DNA from: Burkholderiales bacterium
GTDB lineage: Bacteria; Pseudomonadota; Gammaproteobacteria; Burkholderiales; Burkholderiaceae_C
Reading direction: 5' to 3'
DNA: 64,000 bases
Assembly: GCA_028868995.1 (NCBI GenBank)
Contig: JAGWTH010000017.1
Span: 1-64,000, forward strand
A model generated the notes under the pieces. The model was not told the origin of the DNA and searched no databases. It saw only the letters and a program-made list of their open reading frames with translations. Positions 27,876 to 37,114 of the stretch are shown here, piece by piece. The translations under genes were made by a program, and so were the position numbers. Each line of letters starts with the position of its first letter. The stretch's first letter is position 1.

Positions 27876-28955
27876 ATGAACATGCTGCGCCATCTGATCG
27901 GTCACCTCGGCCTCGCCGCGGCCCTTGGCTCCCTCATGGTCGCTCCGGCGGCGGCGGCCGAACCCACCGAGCCCGCCGAGCAGTGGCAGGCTTCCGGGAG
28001 CCATTTCAACTGGGTGTCGCCGCTGCCCGAGAACCACGGCCGCAGCGTGAAGGTGTTCTATCGGTGCGCCGGGGATCCTGCGAAGCCGACCCTCGTCATG
28101 CTGCACGGCTTCCCGACCAGCAGCTTCGACTTCCGCCCGATGTTCGACCTCCTGCAGGCCGACTTCCACGTCTGCACCCTGGACTTTCCCGGCTTCGGCC
28201 TGTCCGACAAGCCCGCCGACGGTTTCGTCTATTCGCTTTCGCAGGACGCGCAGCTGGTGTGGGACTTCGTCTCCCGGATCCTGGGCGTGAAGGAGTTCAT
28301 CCTGTTCTCGCACGATCGCGGGGACAGCGTGGCGCTGCGATTCCTCCAGCTCTACCAGGCCGCCCCGACCCGGCCATTCGTGGTGACGCACCAGTTCCTG
28401 ACGAATGCCAACCTGTACCTGCCGCTGGCCAACCTGACCCACTTCCAGAAGGTCATGCTGAATCCGCAGACCAGCGCCGTTGCCGTGAGCCAGGTCACGC
28501 CGAAGCAACTGGCAATCGGCATGGGCGAAACGCAGTATTCCCCGCCCCTGCCGCCGGACGATGCGGAAGTGCGGGCCCTGGAGTACAACTTCGCCTACCA
28601 GGACGGCGTGCGGGTGATCCCGGCGACGATCCAATACCTGAACGAGCGCAAGAAGTTCGAGGACGGCTACTTGGCGTCGCTGGCTGCGAGCGACGTCCCG
28701 GTGACGCTGATCTGGGGCGTGCACGACATGGTGTCGCCGGTGCGGGTGGCGAACCACGTCTGGAGCAGCGCGCTGGCCACGCGCGCGGCACCCGCGTCCT
28801 ATTGGCTGGCACCCTGCGCCAACCACTACCTGCTGCACGACCAACCGCAGGCGATCGCGGCGTTGATGCGGGCCGAGCTGGGCCTGCACGCCCCGGCGGC
28901 GCCAGCCAACCTGGCGCCGGACGCTTGCGCACCGGTGCTGGTGGACCGGCACTGA
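27876..28955 (+). CDS. Exported alpha/beta hydrolase, haloalkane/haloacetate dehalogenase-like
   Basis: A 359-residue protein with a Sec-type signal peptide (MNMLRHLIGHLGLAAALGSL, cleavage likely after APAAAA near residue 28). Alpha/beta hydrolase motifs: VMLHGFPTSSFDFRP (oxyanion region, about 74-88), nucleophile elbow LFSHDRGDSVAL with Asp147 as nucleophile, and CANHYLLHDQPQ (catalytic His). Asp followed by Arg (HDRG) resembles haloacetate dehalogenases and some epoxide hydrolases, but those are cytoplasmic, so a periplasmic version is unusual. AAGGAAGG precedes the ATG. It is divergent from the TetR gene. Confidence 0.85.
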   Translation: MNMLRHLIGHLGLAAALGSLMVAPAAAAEPTEPAEQWQASGSHFNWVSPLPENHGRSVKVFYRCAGDPAKPTLVMLHGFPTSSFDFRPMFDLLQADFHVCTLDFPGFGLSDKPADGFVYSLSQDAQLVWDFVSRILGVKEFILFSHDRGDSVALRFLQLYQAAPTRPFVVTHQFLTNANLYLPLANLTHFQKVMLNPQTSAVAVSQVTPKQLAIGMGETQYSPPLPPDDAEVRALEYNFAYQDGVRVIPATIQYLNERKKFEDGYLASLAASDVPVTLIWGVHDMVSPVRVANHVWSSALATRAAPASYWLAPCANHYLLHDQPQAIAALMRAELGLHAPAAPANLAPDACAPVLVDRH

Positions 28956-28992
28956 CCGGATCTTCCGCTCGCAGACAGTTTGCCGCGGGCGG

Positions 28993-29778
28993 TCAGATCC
29001 CGTCGGAGTGCGACTTCTCCAGTTCGTCCGACAGGATCTGGAACGACAGCCAACCGAAATCGGGCGAACCCAGGGTCCGGGCCAGGCCACGCGCCGCTTC
29101 CGGTGGCCAGATTTCGGGGCGGCCTGCCGCTTCTGCGGCCAACTGGACCTGGCACGCTCTTTCCATGCAGACGAACCACCAGGCGGCCTCGTCGACGGTG
29201 CGACCGGTGCTGAACAGTCCGTGACCGACATGAATGGCGGTCTTGCACGGTCCGAATGCATCGGCGAAGCGTGCGGCGTCCTCCCTGGTCAATGCGATAC
29301 GAGGTTCGCGGATGAGGGCCTGCTGTTCGAACAACACGCAAGCGTCCTGCGAGATCGGATCGAGCAACCGACCGAGGCTGGCCCATGCCTTGCCATGCGG
29401 CGTGTGGGCATGGCAGACCGCGGAAACCTCCGGGCGGGCCTCGTGGATCGCCGAGTGCAGCAGCAGCCCCACGGGGTTGACAGGCCTCGTTCCTATGAGC
29501 ACCTGGCCGCGATGATCGACACACAGCAGGTCGGAAGGCGTGATGCGCGAGAAGGACACGCCGACCGGGTTCACCCACAGCAGCTCGGGATGCTCGGGAT
29601 CGCGCACCGTCACGTGCCCGAGCAGCCCCTCGGCGAAACCCAGTTTCCCGAAAACGCGACAGACCGCCACCAGCCTCGCCCGCAGGTGCGTTCGCTCCTC
29701 TTCCATCGTCGCGAACTTCGGCGGAGTGCGCGTCGAAAACTGGCTTGCAGCCCGCTTCAGTGAGTCAGTGTCTGACAT
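28993..29778 (-). CDS. Class II aldolase/adducin-family protein
   Basis: A 261-residue protein. The ATG at 29778 follows GGAGA at six bases. The aldolase II domain includes LGFAEGLLGHVTVRDPEHPE, NPVGVSFSRITPSDLLCVD, the metal-site HEARPEVSAVCHAHTPHG (HxH), and AIHVGHGLFSTGRTVDEAAW (third His). This family catalyses Zn-dependent retro-aldol or decarboxylation reactions on hydroxyacids and sugars; substrate unknown. It is downstream of a GFA gene on the same strand with a 71-base gap. Confidence 0.9.
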   Translation of the reverse strand: MSDTDSLKRAASQFSTRTPPKFATMEEERTHLRARLVAVCRVFGKLGFAEGLLGHVTVRDPEHPELLWVNPVGVSFSRITPSDLLCVDHRGQVLIGTRPVNPVGLLLHSAIHEARPEVSAVCHAHTPHGKAWASLGRLLDPISQDACVLFEQQALIREPRIALTREDAARFADAFGPCKTAIHVGHGLFSTGRTVDEAAWWFVCMERACQVQLAAEAAGRPEIWPPEAARGLARTLGSPDFGWLSFQILSDELEKSHSDGI

Positions 29779-29849
29779 GAGATCTCCAGGCGATCGCGTT
29801 GCGGATCCGCCCCGTGGGATGGGAGGGCCATCGAGGCCCGGCCTGGCCA

Positions 29850-30263
29850 TCAAGGGGCCGCCTGGCTTGGGAACTGCGGCATCTCCGGCGGGAACGACAC
29901 CCAGTCGTGCTTGTGCCGGGTCCAGACAGCTCGTTGCGGAGCACCGAACGATGGGTCGGCGAAGCAGCCGACCGCCACTCCGATGGATTGCGGAAAGACT
30001 TCGGCGGTCCAGGCGACCGTCGAGCCGCAAGTCGGACAGAAGTAGCACTCGATGCCACGCCCTGCGTCCGAACCGCGCCGATACGTCCTGCGCTCTCCCG
30101 AAATCAAGACCTGGGCCCGCGGGAAATAGGCGCTCACACCGAACACGGAGCCCGTTCTTTTCTGGCACTCGGTGCAGCTGCAGGCACCCGTGCGCTCGGG
30201 CTGGCCCTTGCACTCCGCCCGCAGCCCCCCGCAGCAGCACGAAGCCACCCGCGACTCAGTCAA
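29850..30263 (-). CDS. GFA-family zinc protein
   Basis: A 137-residue protein of the glutathione-dependent formaldehyde-activating (GFA/CENP-V) fold. Zn-binding Cys clusters are visible: SCCCGGLRAEC, TGACSCTECQKRTGS and YFCPTCGSTVAW. GFA proteins are named from one founding member, and most have no demonstrated formaldehyde role. Its start overlaps the end of the upstream 104-residue gene by 8 bases. Confidence 0.86.
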   Translation of the reverse strand: MTESRVASCCCGGLRAECKGQPERTGACSCTECQKRTGSVFGVSAYFPRAQVLISGERRTYRRGSDAGRGIECYFCPTCGSTVAWTAEVFPQSIGVAVGCFADPSFGAPQRAVWTRHKHDWVSFPPEMPQFPSQAAP

Positions 30264-30570
30264 CCGGCAGCTCCTGGGCGATGTTGCTGCGCACCCAGCT
30301 GCTCAGGCCCGAAGTGACGTTGTCGGCCCGCCAGGCCTGGAATCCGGGGTCCGCCGTCAATCGATCCATGCATTCGCCGTAAGCCTTGAAATCCGGGAAC
30401 ATGAAGGACACGACCGTGTTGCCCACCTCGCCTCCGGTCACGGTCCAGACGGAAGCTTGAGCCCCGTGCTTCCTCCAAAGCACCACGGCGGCCTGGATGC
30501 TGGCCCTGTACTTGGACATGTCAGCACCCGGATTGGGCTTGAAGACGAACTGCGCGACGCAACGTGCCAT
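30256..30570 (-). CDS. Small hypothetical protein, possible dimeric alpha/beta barrel fold
   Basis: A 104-residue protein opening MARCVAQFVFKPNPGADMSK with GASVWTVTGGEVGNTVVSF-like pattern (residues 35-55). Alternation of beta strands with helices and length suggest a stress-responsive/NIPSNAP-type dimeric barrel, but I do not recognise the family with certainty. AGGAGATCCC precedes the ATG. It overlaps the GFA gene by 8 bases, so the pair is translationally coupled. Confidence 0.7.
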   Translation of the reverse strand: MARCVAQFVFKPNPGADMSKYRASIQAAVVLWRKHGAQASVWTVTGGEVGNTVVSFMFPDFKAYGECMDRLTADPGFQAWRADNVTSGLSSWVRSNIAQELPVD

Positions 30571-30597
30571 GGGATCTCCTCAATGGATCGAAAGACT

Positions 30598-30636
30598 TTT
30601 TGTTTTAAACGTATTAAATATACTTTTCATCAGGGA
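30598..30636. promoter_or_regulatory. AT-rich stretch upstream of small-protein/GFA genes
   Basis: A strikingly AT-rich run (from TTTTTGTTTTAAACG to AAATATACTTTTCA) inside very GC-rich sequence, containing the imperfect palindrome GTATTAAATATAC. It lies 28-66 bases upstream of the minus-strand gene ending its start at 30570 and about 160 bases upstream of the plus-strand gene at 30793. It is a plausible promoter/operator zone for the minus-strand operon; no precise -35/-10 is claimed. Confidence 0.4.
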
Positions 30637-30792
30637 AAGTCCTCGATGGGCCCGCAGCGCACGTGTTCCTGGGTCTGCGACGATGGAGCAGCATGAGACC
30701 ACTGCGCGCGCACCAATCCCCGTGGGCGCACATTCACCGCCTGGACCGTCGCCGTGGGGGCGCGCATGCGCCCGGTAAGGAAGGAGTGATCC

Positions 30793-31161
30793 ATGAGTTT
30801 TGCCATCGCAGCGACCGCCACGGGCGGCGCCGCCATCGCCCTGGGTACGGGCTGGCTTTTCGCCGGACCGCTATTGCTCAAGCGATGGCGCATCGGGCCC
30901 GATCCGGCTGCGCTGCTTGTCGGCCGGCGCCTGGGCGCCGTCTACCTCGGAATGAGCGTCATCCTGCTGCTGGCCCGCACGCAGCCGGCGTCGCCGCTGC
31001 GAACCGCCCTGTCGGCGGGGATGCTCCTGGCCTTGGTCGCCCTGGCGGCGCTCGGGGTGTACGAGTTCATCGCCCGGCGCGCGGCAGCCGCGATCCTGGT
31101 GAGCGTGGTGCTCGAGCTGGTGCTCGCGTCGCTGTTTGCCTCCGATCTGCTCGGCATGTAG
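30793..31161 (+). CDS. Small integral membrane protein, unknown function
   Basis: A 122-residue hydrophobic protein with four predicted transmembrane helices (roughly 5-25, 47-63, 71-92, 97-117): AATATGGAAIALGTGWLFAG, RLGAVYLGMSVILLLAR, TALSAGMLLALVALAALGVY and AAAILVSVVLELVLASLFAS. GGAAGGAG lies at good spacing before the ATG. No family recognised. Confidence 0.7.
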   Translation: MSFAIAATATGGAAIALGTGWLFAGPLLLKRWRIGPDPAALLVGRRLGAVYLGMSVILLLARTQPASPLRTALSAGMLLALVALAALGVYEFIARRAAAAILVSVVLELVLASLFASDLLGM

Positions 31162-31329
31162 GGCGTGCGCCCTCGCGTCCATGGTGGGCGTGCATCGACT
31201 CCCCCTGCAGTGACCCGGCGTCCGAAGGCTCGTCCAGGGCTGGGCTGCGAACGGCGTTGCGCTCACGCAAGAGACCGCCAGGGCCTCATCCGCAGGAGGA
31301 ACGCGGCGTCCCGATGCGCCGTGGGCCCT

Positions 31330-32316
31330 TCAGCGATTGACCGCCTGCATGGCTGCCTGGGGATAGCGCTCGCCGCGGGCAGCACCAGGCGGCAGCGCGC
31401 TCTCGAGGGCTTGAATTTCGTCCGTCCGCAGCTGTATCTGCACCGCTGCCAGGTTCTGCTGGAGCCGGTCGATGCTGCGCGTGCCTGGAATGGGCACCAT
31501 GTCGCTGCCACGCCCGAGCAGCCAGGCCAGCGCGAGCTGGGCCGGCGTGCAGCCTCGCGCCGCAGCGAGTTGACGCACCGAATCGGCCAGGCGCAGGTTG
31601 GCTGCCAGGGCGTCGCCCTGGAATCGGGGCGTGTTGCGCCGGTAGTCCGCCGGATGGAGGTCTTCCGCGCTTCGGATTGCGCCGGTCAGGAAACCGCGCC
31701 CCAGGGGGCTGTAGGCGACGAACCCGATGCCCAGCTCGCGCGTCGTGGCCAGGATTTCCGGCTCCACATCCCGGGTCCACAGCGAGTATTCGGTCTGCAG
31801 GGCCGCAATGGGGTGGACGGCATGGGCACGCCGGATGGTCGCGGGCGCCGCCTCCGACAGTCCCAGCCAGCGAACCTTGCCGCTGCGCACCAGGTCGGCC
31901 ATCGCACCCACCGTCTCCTCGATCGGCACGCGAGAGTCGACGCGGTGCTGGTAGTAGAGGTCGATCTCGTCGACGCCGAGCCGTCGCAAGCTCGCGTCGC
32001 AAGCCTGCTTGACGTACTCGGGACGCCCATCGACGCCGAGGAAGCTGCCGCCGGGACCGCGCACGTTGCCGAACTTGGTGGCCAGCACCACGCGATCGCG
32101 CCTGCCACGCAGCGCACGGCCCACCAACTCCTCGTTGTGCCCGCTGCCATACATGTCGGCGGTGTCCAGGAAATTCACGCCCAGCTCGATGGCGCGGTGG
32201 ATCACCGAGATCGACGCGGCCTCGTCCGCCGGCCCGTAGAACTCCGACATGCCCATGCAGCCCAGGCCGATCGCGCTGACCTGCGGGCCATTGTGGCCAA
32301 GACGACGCTGCTGCAA
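31330..32316 (-). CDS. Aldo/keto reductase
   Basis: A 328-residue NADPH-dependent oxidoreductase of the AKR superfamily (AKR13/YakC-like). The TTG at 32316 is chosen because AGGAG lies seven bases upstream and the protein then opens [20 protein letters not shown]; an in-frame ATG ten codons upstream at 32346 lacks a ribosome site. The catalytic tetrad is visible: Asp and Tyr in [18 protein letters not shown], Lys in [12 protein letters not shown], His in [11 protein letters not shown]. The C-terminal cofactor site is [17 protein letters not shown]. Substrate unknown. Confidence 0.9.
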   Translation of the reverse strand: MQQRRLGHNGPQVSAIGLGCMGMSEFYGPADEAASISVIHRAIELGVNFLDTADMYGSGHNEELVGRALRGRRDRVVLATKFGNVRGPGGSFLGVDGRPEYVKQACDASLRRLGVDEIDLYYQHRVDSRVPIEETVGAMADLVRSGKVRWLGLSEAAPATIRRAHAVHPIAALQTEYSLWTRDVEPEILATTRELGIGFVAYSPLGRGFLTGAIRSAEDLHPADYRRNTPRFQGDALAANLRLADSVRQLAAARGCTPAQLALAWLLGRGSDMVPIPGTRSIDRLQQNLAAVQIQLRTDEIQALESALPPGAARGERYPQAAMQAVNR

Positions 32317-32448
32317 CGCTGCTCTCCTTCCAGATGAAGCCCGCATGCTAGGGCAATTCCAGGAAGGATGCAGGCCGGCAAAGGGTCACCGCGCCGCAGA
32401 CCGGGCGAACAGGCGCCCCGCCAGGCTATCCCCGTGCGCAGGCGCCTG

Positions 32449-33342
32449 TCAGAGCCGGCCTTCCCCGCTGGCGAACAAGGCATCCAGCTTGCGCTCGAAT
32501 TCGTGGTAACCGATGGCCTGGTAGAGCTCCTCGCGCGTCTGCATCGTCCCGACCATCGCCGCCTGCGTCCCGTCGCGGCGAATCGTCCGGTAGACCGTCT
32601 CGGCAGCACGGTTCATGGCGCGGAACGCGCTGAGCGGGTACAGCGCCATGGCCACGCCCGCCGCCGCAAGCTCGGAGACGGTGAACAGGGGCGTCCTGCC
32701 GAACTCCGTGATATTGGCCAGGATGGGCACGCCCAGGCTGGAGGCAAACCGGCGGTAGGTCTCGAGCTCGGAAGCCGCCTCCACGAAAATCCCGTCGGCA
32801 CCGGCTTCGACCATCCGAGCGCAGCGCTCCAGGGCCGCGTCCACCCCCTCGCCGGCGATGGCGTCCGTGCGCCCGATCAGGTAGAAGCTCTCGTCGGTGC
32901 GCGCATCGACCGCGGCCTTGATGCGGTCCACCATCTCCTGGACCGGCACGATTTCCTTGCCGGGACGGTGTCCGCAGCGCTTGGCACCGACCTGGTCCTC
33001 GATGTGGCAGGCCGCCGCACCGGCCTGGATCAGGCTGCGCACCGTGCGCGCGATGTTGAATGCGCTGGGACCAAAGCCGGTGTCGATATCGACCAGCAAC
33101 GGCGTTTCGCAGACCGCGGTGATCCGCCGCACGTCGACCAGGACGTCCTCCAGCGTGCTGATGCCCAGGTCGGGCAGGCCCAGCGATCCGGCGGCGACGC
33201 CGCCGCCGGACAGGTAGATGGCACGATAGCCCGCACCGCGCGCCAGCAGCGCGTGGTGGGCATTGATCGTCCCGACGATCTGCAGGGGCTGTTCGTCCCG
33301 CAGCGCCCGGCGAAATCGCTGACCCGGTGTCAGATGCTCCAT
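32449..33342 (-). CDS. prpB: 2-methylisocitrate lyase-like protein (PrpB)
   Basis: A 297-residue member of the isocitrate lyase/PEP mutase superfamily, closest by motif to PrpB, which splits 2-methylisocitrate to pyruvate and succinate. The active-site loop is [12 protein letters not shown] (Cys at about 123); Mg-binding [15 protein letters not shown] and [10 protein letters not shown] are present. PrpC/PrpD are absent here. It is the last gene of an eight-gene transport/catabolism operon, 12 bases after the LeuD-like gene, so its natural substrate may be another 2-alkyl malate or tricarboxylate rather than the usual propionate-cycle intermediate. Confidence 0.88.
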   Translation of the reverse strand: MEHLTPGQRFRRALRDEQPLQIVGTINAHHALLARGAGYRAIYLSGGGVAAGSLGLPDLGISTLEDVLVDVRRITAVCETPLLVDIDTGFGPSAFNIARTVRSLIQAGAAACHIEDQVGAKRCGHRPGKEIVPVQEMVDRIKAAVDARTDESFYLIGRTDAIAGEGVDAALERCARMVEAGADGIFVEAASELETYRRFASSLGVPILANITEFGRTPLFTVSELAAAGVAMALYPLSAFRAMNRAAETVYRTIRRDGTQAAMVGTMQTREELYQAIGYHEFERKLDALFASGEGRL

Positions 33343-33354
33343 GTCGTGGCCATT

Positions 33355-33981
33355 TCAATCCATCCAGATCCAGGGTCGCATCGCCCGATCACGCTCCTGC
33401 CATTCGGCGATCCGAGGCAGCATGGTGCGGGTCGAGTCGATCGCATCGAGTCCTTGAAGCAGGGCCTGGCGGCGCCGCGGATCGATGTGGAACGCCGCTT
33501 GCCACTGTCCCGGCCATTGGACCACGCCATTTTCCAGATCGACGACGAGTTGCACGGGCTGCCCGCGCCGCCGGCTTTGCTCCAGGCGATCGAGCAGCCA
33601 CTCCACCTGGTCCGGGGGAAGCTGGATCGGCAGCAGCCCGTTCTGGTAGCAGTTGTTGCGGAAGATATCGCCATAGGAAGGGGCGATCAGGCAACCGATA
33701 CCCAGCCCCTGCAGCGCCCACACGGCATGCTCGCGCGAGGAGCCGCAGGCGAAATTGGGGCCCGTCACCAGGATGCTGGCTTCCCGCCAGCCGGCCTGGT
33801 TGAGGATGAAGCCGGGATTCTCCGAGCCGTCCGCCAGGAACCGAAGCGGCTCCAGCGCCCACCGGCCCAGATGCTCCCGCGGGCATTGCGCCAGCTTCTC
33901 GATCCGGATGATGACGTCGGTGTCCACGTTGGCCAGCGGCAGGGGCGCGGCCACCCCGGTGATCGTGCGCACCGGCTTCAT
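33355..33981 (-). CDS. leuD: LeuD-like small subunit of a 3-isopropylmalate dehydratase-type hydratase
   Basis: A 208-residue swivel-domain subunit that pairs with the LeuC-like protein encoded just upstream. Family signatures: NVDTDVIIRIEKLAQ, ILVTGPNFACGSSREHAVWA, IAPSYGDIFRNNCYQNGLLP. The ATG at 33981 overlaps the LeuC-like stop by 4 bases. True LeuD has the same length. Because no leuB/leuA is nearby and the neighbours are two retro-aldol lyases and an ABC importer, the complex may hydrate a substituted maleate (as dimethylmaleate hydratase does) rather than serve leucine synthesis. Confidence 0.88.
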   Translation of the reverse strand: MKPVRTITGVAAPLPLANVDTDVIIRIEKLAQCPREHLGRWALEPLRFLADGSENPGFILNQAGWREASILVTGPNFACGSSREHAVWALQGLGIGCLIAPSYGDIFRNNCYQNGLLPIQLPPDQVEWLLDRLEQSRRRGQPVQLVVDLENGVVQWPGQWQAAFHIDPRRRQALLQGLDAIDSTRTMLPRIAEWQERDRAMRPWIWMD

Positions 33982-35408
33982 GCGACCCGCCCGCCGTCGA
34001 CCCGGTCCACGATGGCACCACGGACCGCGCAGGCCGCGGCGACCGCCGGACTCGCGAGGTGCGTGCGGGCTCCCGGCCCCTGCCTTCCCACGAAGTTGCG
34101 ATTGGACGTGGAGACGCAACGCTCCCCAGGCGCTACCGTCTCTCCGTTGGCCCCCACGCACAGGGAGCATCCAGGACGGCGCCACTCGAATCCCGCGGCG
34201 GCGAAGTCCCGGTCCAGCCCCTCGGCCTCGGCGACTCGCCGGACCTCCTCGGACCCGGGAACGACCCAGGCCGTCACGTGGGCGGCGACCCGGCGTCCGC
34301 GCACCATGGCGGCGGCCTGCCGGAGGTCCTCGATGCGGCCGTTGGTGCAGGACCCGATGAATACGCGGTCCACCCGGGTGCCCGCGATGGGCTGCCCGGG
34401 CCGCAGGTCCATGTAGGCCAGCGCCTGCGCGATCGCCCCTGCCGCTGCCGGATCGGACGCCCGCAGGGGATCCGGGACGTGCCCACCCAGCCCGATGGCC
34501 TGCTCGGGACTCGTTCCCCAGGTGATTTGCGGCTGGATGGCGCTGGCATCGATCGCCTCTTCACGATCGAAACGCGCTTCGGGGTCGCTTCGCAGGCTTC
34601 GCCAGGCGTCCACCGCCCGCTGCCAGTCCGCCCCCTTCGGCGCGTACGGTCGCCCCGCGAGCCATCCGAAGGTGACCTCATCGGGCGCGATCATGCCCAT
34701 GCGGGCGCCCAGCTCGATGGTCATGTTGCACAGCGTCAGCCGTCCGGCCATGTCCAGGGCCTCCACGACCGGCCCCGCATATTCCACGGCATGGCCCGTC
34801 CCGGCGGAGGTCCCCAGCTTCGCAATGATGGCGAGCGCCAGGTCCTTGGCGCCCACGCCGGGCTGCAGCCGCCCGGTGATCGTGATGCGCATGCGCAGCG
34901 GACGCCTTTGCACGATGGTCTGCGTGGCCAGCACGTGCGTGATCTCGCTCGTTCCCGTGCCCCAGGCCAGGGCCCCGAGTGCGCCATGCGTGCTGGTGTG
35001 GCTGTCGCCGCAGACCACCAGGGAACCCGGCAGGGTCAGGCCGAGCTCCGGACCCATCACGTGGACGATGCCGTGACCGGGCTGGTCGCGCTCGAAGATG
35101 CGGATGCCGCGCTTGCGGCTGCCCTGCTCCAGCGCATCCACCAGGGCTTCGGCCCACGCATTCTCGCGGCCGGTTCGGTCGGGCCGGGACGAGACGACAT
35201 GGTCCGCCGTGGCGAAGGTCAGCGCGGGGCTGTGGACCGCGATGCCGCGGCCGTCCAGCTCCGCGTACGCCGGTCCGCCGACCAGGTCGTGCACGAGGTG
35301 CCGGTCCACGTGCAGCAGCGCCGTGTCATCGCCCAGCTGCGCCACGACATGGCTGTCCCACAGCTTGTCGAAGAGGGTCCGGGCGCCCTGCGCAGCGACC
35401 GCGTTCAT
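33978..35408 (-). CDS. leuC: LeuC-like large subunit of a 3-isopropylmalate dehydratase-type hydratase
   Basis: A 476-residue aconitase-superfamily catalytic subunit. The 4Fe-4S ligands are C354 (IGSCTNGRIEDL) and C414/C417 (PGCSLCVGANGE). CGDSHTSTHGALGALAWGTG is the aconitase signature. Compared with true LeuC, the substrate-region DHNV is DHVV here (TADHVVSSRPDR). Its ATG overlaps the end of the upstream lyase gene by 4 bases and its own stop overlaps leuD. Placement in an operon with two isocitrate-lyase-family genes and an importer favours a catabolic hydratase; leucine biosynthesis cannot be excluded from sequence alone. Confidence 0.88.
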   Translation of the reverse strand: MNAVAAQGARTLFDKLWDSHVVAQLGDDTALLHVDRHLVHDLVGGPAYAELDGRGIAVHSPALTFATADHVVSSRPDRTGRENAWAEALVDALEQGSRKRGIRIFERDQPGHGIVHVMGPELGLTLPGSLVVCGDSHTSTHGALGALAWGTGTSEITHVLATQTIVQRRPLRMRITITGRLQPGVGAKDLALAIIAKLGTSAGTGHAVEYAGPVVEALDMAGRLTLCNMTIELGARMGMIAPDEVTFGWLAGRPYAPKGADWQRAVDAWRSLRSDPEARFDREEAIDASAIQPQITWGTSPEQAIGLGGHVPDPLRASDPAAAGAIAQALAYMDLRPGQPIAGTRVDRVFIGSCTNGRIEDLRQAAAMVRGRRVAAHVTAWVVPGSEEVRRVAEAEGLDRDFAAAGFEWRRPGCSLCVGANGETVAPGERCVSTSNRNFVGRQGPGARTHLASPAVAAACAVRGAIVDRVDGGRVA

Positions 35409-36280
35409 GCGTTCGCCGGCTCCACGTAGCGCTTCTCGAACTCCCACACCTCGGGAAATCCGACCAGTTCGTGCAGCTGCGCCATGGTGAAGGCAGGAAC
35501 CGGCGAACCGGCCGTGCTGCCATGTTCCTTCAGCCAGGCGAAGTTGCGCTCCAGGGCCGCGCACACCACGCCCATGCCGGCCGAAGGGTAGATCGCGATG
35601 TCGAAGCCCCAGGCCTGCAGGTCCTGCCGGGGAATCTCGGGCGATTTGCCCGTGGGCACCATGTTCGCGAGCAGCCATGCATCGATGGAATCGCCCACCC
35701 GCCTGAACTCGTCCCCCGACTCCGGCGCCTCGATGAACACGATGTCCGCCCCGGCGGCGGCGAAGGCCTGGCCGCGCCGGATCGCCTCGTCCAGGCCCAG
35801 GGCGGTGCGCGAATCCGTCCGGGCGATGATCAGCGTGTCGTCATGCCGGCGGGCGTGGACGGCCACCTCGATGCGGCGCACCGCGTCGACCATCGGGACC
35901 ACCCTGCGGTTGGGCGTGTGCCCGCACTTCTTGGGCATCTCCTGGTCCTCGATCTGGATGGCCTGCACGCCCGCGGCCTCGTAGCCGCGCACCGTCTCGC
36001 GCACATTGAGCAGGCCGCCGAATCCCGTGTCGGCATCGGCGATCAGCGGCGTGGAGGTGCCTTCGGCGATCGTGCGCGCGCGACCGACCATGTCGGTGTA
36101 GGTGGCCAGGCCCGCGTCGGGACGACCGAGATGGGAGCCGGAGATGCCATAGCCGGTCATGTACAGGGCCTTGAATCCCATCCGGTCGGCGATCCGGGCC
36201 GAGAACATCTCGAAGACGCCGGGAGCGAGGACGAATTCCCCGCGGGTCAGCAAGTCCTTCAGGCGCGTGGTGGAAGTCAT
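35405..36280 (-). CDS. Isocitrate lyase/PEP mutase-family lyase (2,3-dimethylmalate lyase-like)
   Basis: A 291-residue TIM-barrel enzyme of the ICL/PEP mutase superfamily. Mg-site DADTGFGG (82-89) and QIEDQEMPKKCGH with the catalytic loop KKCGH at 117-121 are present; FIEAPESGDEF lies later. The KKCGH loop with catalytic Cys marks it as a C-C lyase rather than a phosphonate enzyme. It is a second, divergent lyase in the same operon as prpB, about 45 bases after the permease and overlapping the LeuC-like gene by 4 bases. Dimethylmalate lyase or another 2-alkylmalate lyase is the best guess; an oxaloacetate decarboxylase-like activity is an alternative. Confidence 0.86.
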   Translation of the reverse strand: MTSTTRLKDLLTRGEFVLAPGVFEMFSARIADRMGFKALYMTGYGISGSHLGRPDAGLATYTDMVGRARTIAEGTSTPLIADADTGFGGLLNVRETVRGYEAAGVQAIQIEDQEMPKKCGHTPNRRVVPMVDAVRRIEVAVHARRHDDTLIIARTDSRTALGLDEAIRRGQAFAAAGADIVFIEAPESGDEFRRVGDSIDAWLLANMVPTGKSPEIPRQDLQAWGFDIAIYPSAGMGVVCAALERNFAWLKEHGSTAGSPVPAFTMAQLHELVGFPEVWEFEKRYVEPANA

Positions 36281-36325
36281 GTGAAGATCCTTTCAACGAA
36301 TGCGAGCGATCGGGACGGCCGTCCA

Positions 36326-37114
36326 TCAGCCGGCGAATCGCCCGTGGACACGGCGCTCCACGGCCAGCAGCAGCCAGCTCGCCACGGTCGCGAGAAAAAC
36401 GAGCAGCAGCGCCAGCGCGAGGATGACGTCGGTGTTGTTGCTCTCCATGGCCTTGATCAGCAGGTAGCCGATACCGCGCTGGGACGCGAACATCTCGCCG
36501 ATGAGCGTGCCCAGCAGCGTCAGGGAGAATCCGAAGCGGAAACCGGTGACGATCTCCGGCAGGCTCGCCGGCACCAGCACGTGGGCAAACATCTGCGCGG
36601 GACCCAGGCGCATCGCCCGGGCCGCGCGCACGTACACCTGCGGGATGTTGCGAACGGCGTTCATGGTGAACAGCACCACCGGGATGATGCCGTGCATGGT
36701 GCCGAAGGCGACCTTGGCCGACATGCCCAGGCCGAAGAGCAGCAGCACGATCGGGTAGAGGGTGATCTTCGGGATCGAATACAGACCCACCAGCAGCGGC
36801 TCCGCGACCTCGCCCGAGAGCCGGTGGGCCCCCAGCGCCACGCCCAGGCCCAGTCCTCCAGCCAGAGAAATCACCAGCGCCAGGGCGAATGCGCGGCCGG
36901 TTTCCATGGCGTGGCCGGCAAAGTCGGGTGCCAGCACCAGATGCGCGAGCTTGCGTACAGTGGCCGTCGGCGAGGTGAGGACCTGCGCTCCCGCGGCCCA
37001 CGACAGCAGCTGCCATGCCGCAAGCAAGATCGCGAGCAGCAGCAGCCGGTCCTGCAGGACCTGCCGCGAGCCCGAGCCAGTCCCCGGCAACGCACCCATC
37101 GCGGGAACTGACAT
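36326..37114 (-). CDS. ABC transporter permease (nitrate/sulfonate/taurine type)
   Basis: A 262-residue inner-membrane permease of the SsuC/TauC family. Multiple hydrophobic helices (about six) with the EAA-type cytoplasmic loop VRAARAMRLGPAQMFAHVLV followed by PASLPEIVTGFRFG. The ATG at 37114 overlaps the stop of the other permease by one base (TGATG). Together with the second permease it forms the heterodimeric channel of the importer. Substrate unknown. Confidence 0.92.
   Translation of the reverse strand: MSVPAMGALPGTGSGSRQVLQDRLLLLAILLAAWQLLSWAAGAQVLTSPTATVRKLAHLVLAPDFAGHAMETGRAFALALVISLAGGLGLGVALGAHRLSGEVAEPLLVGLYSIPKITLYPIVLLLFGLGMSAKVAFGTMHGIIPVVLFTMNAVRNIPQVYVRAARAMRLGPAQMFAHVLVPASLPEIVTGFRFGFSLTLLGTLIGEMFASQRGIGYLLIKAMESNNTDVILALALLLVFLATVASWLLLAVERRVHGRFAG

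Noticed and set aside
32301-32346. ATG at 32346 as start of the aldo/keto reductase
   Set aside because: No ribosome binding site precedes it; AGGAG is placed correctly only for the TTG at 32316, where the conserved N-terminus begins.
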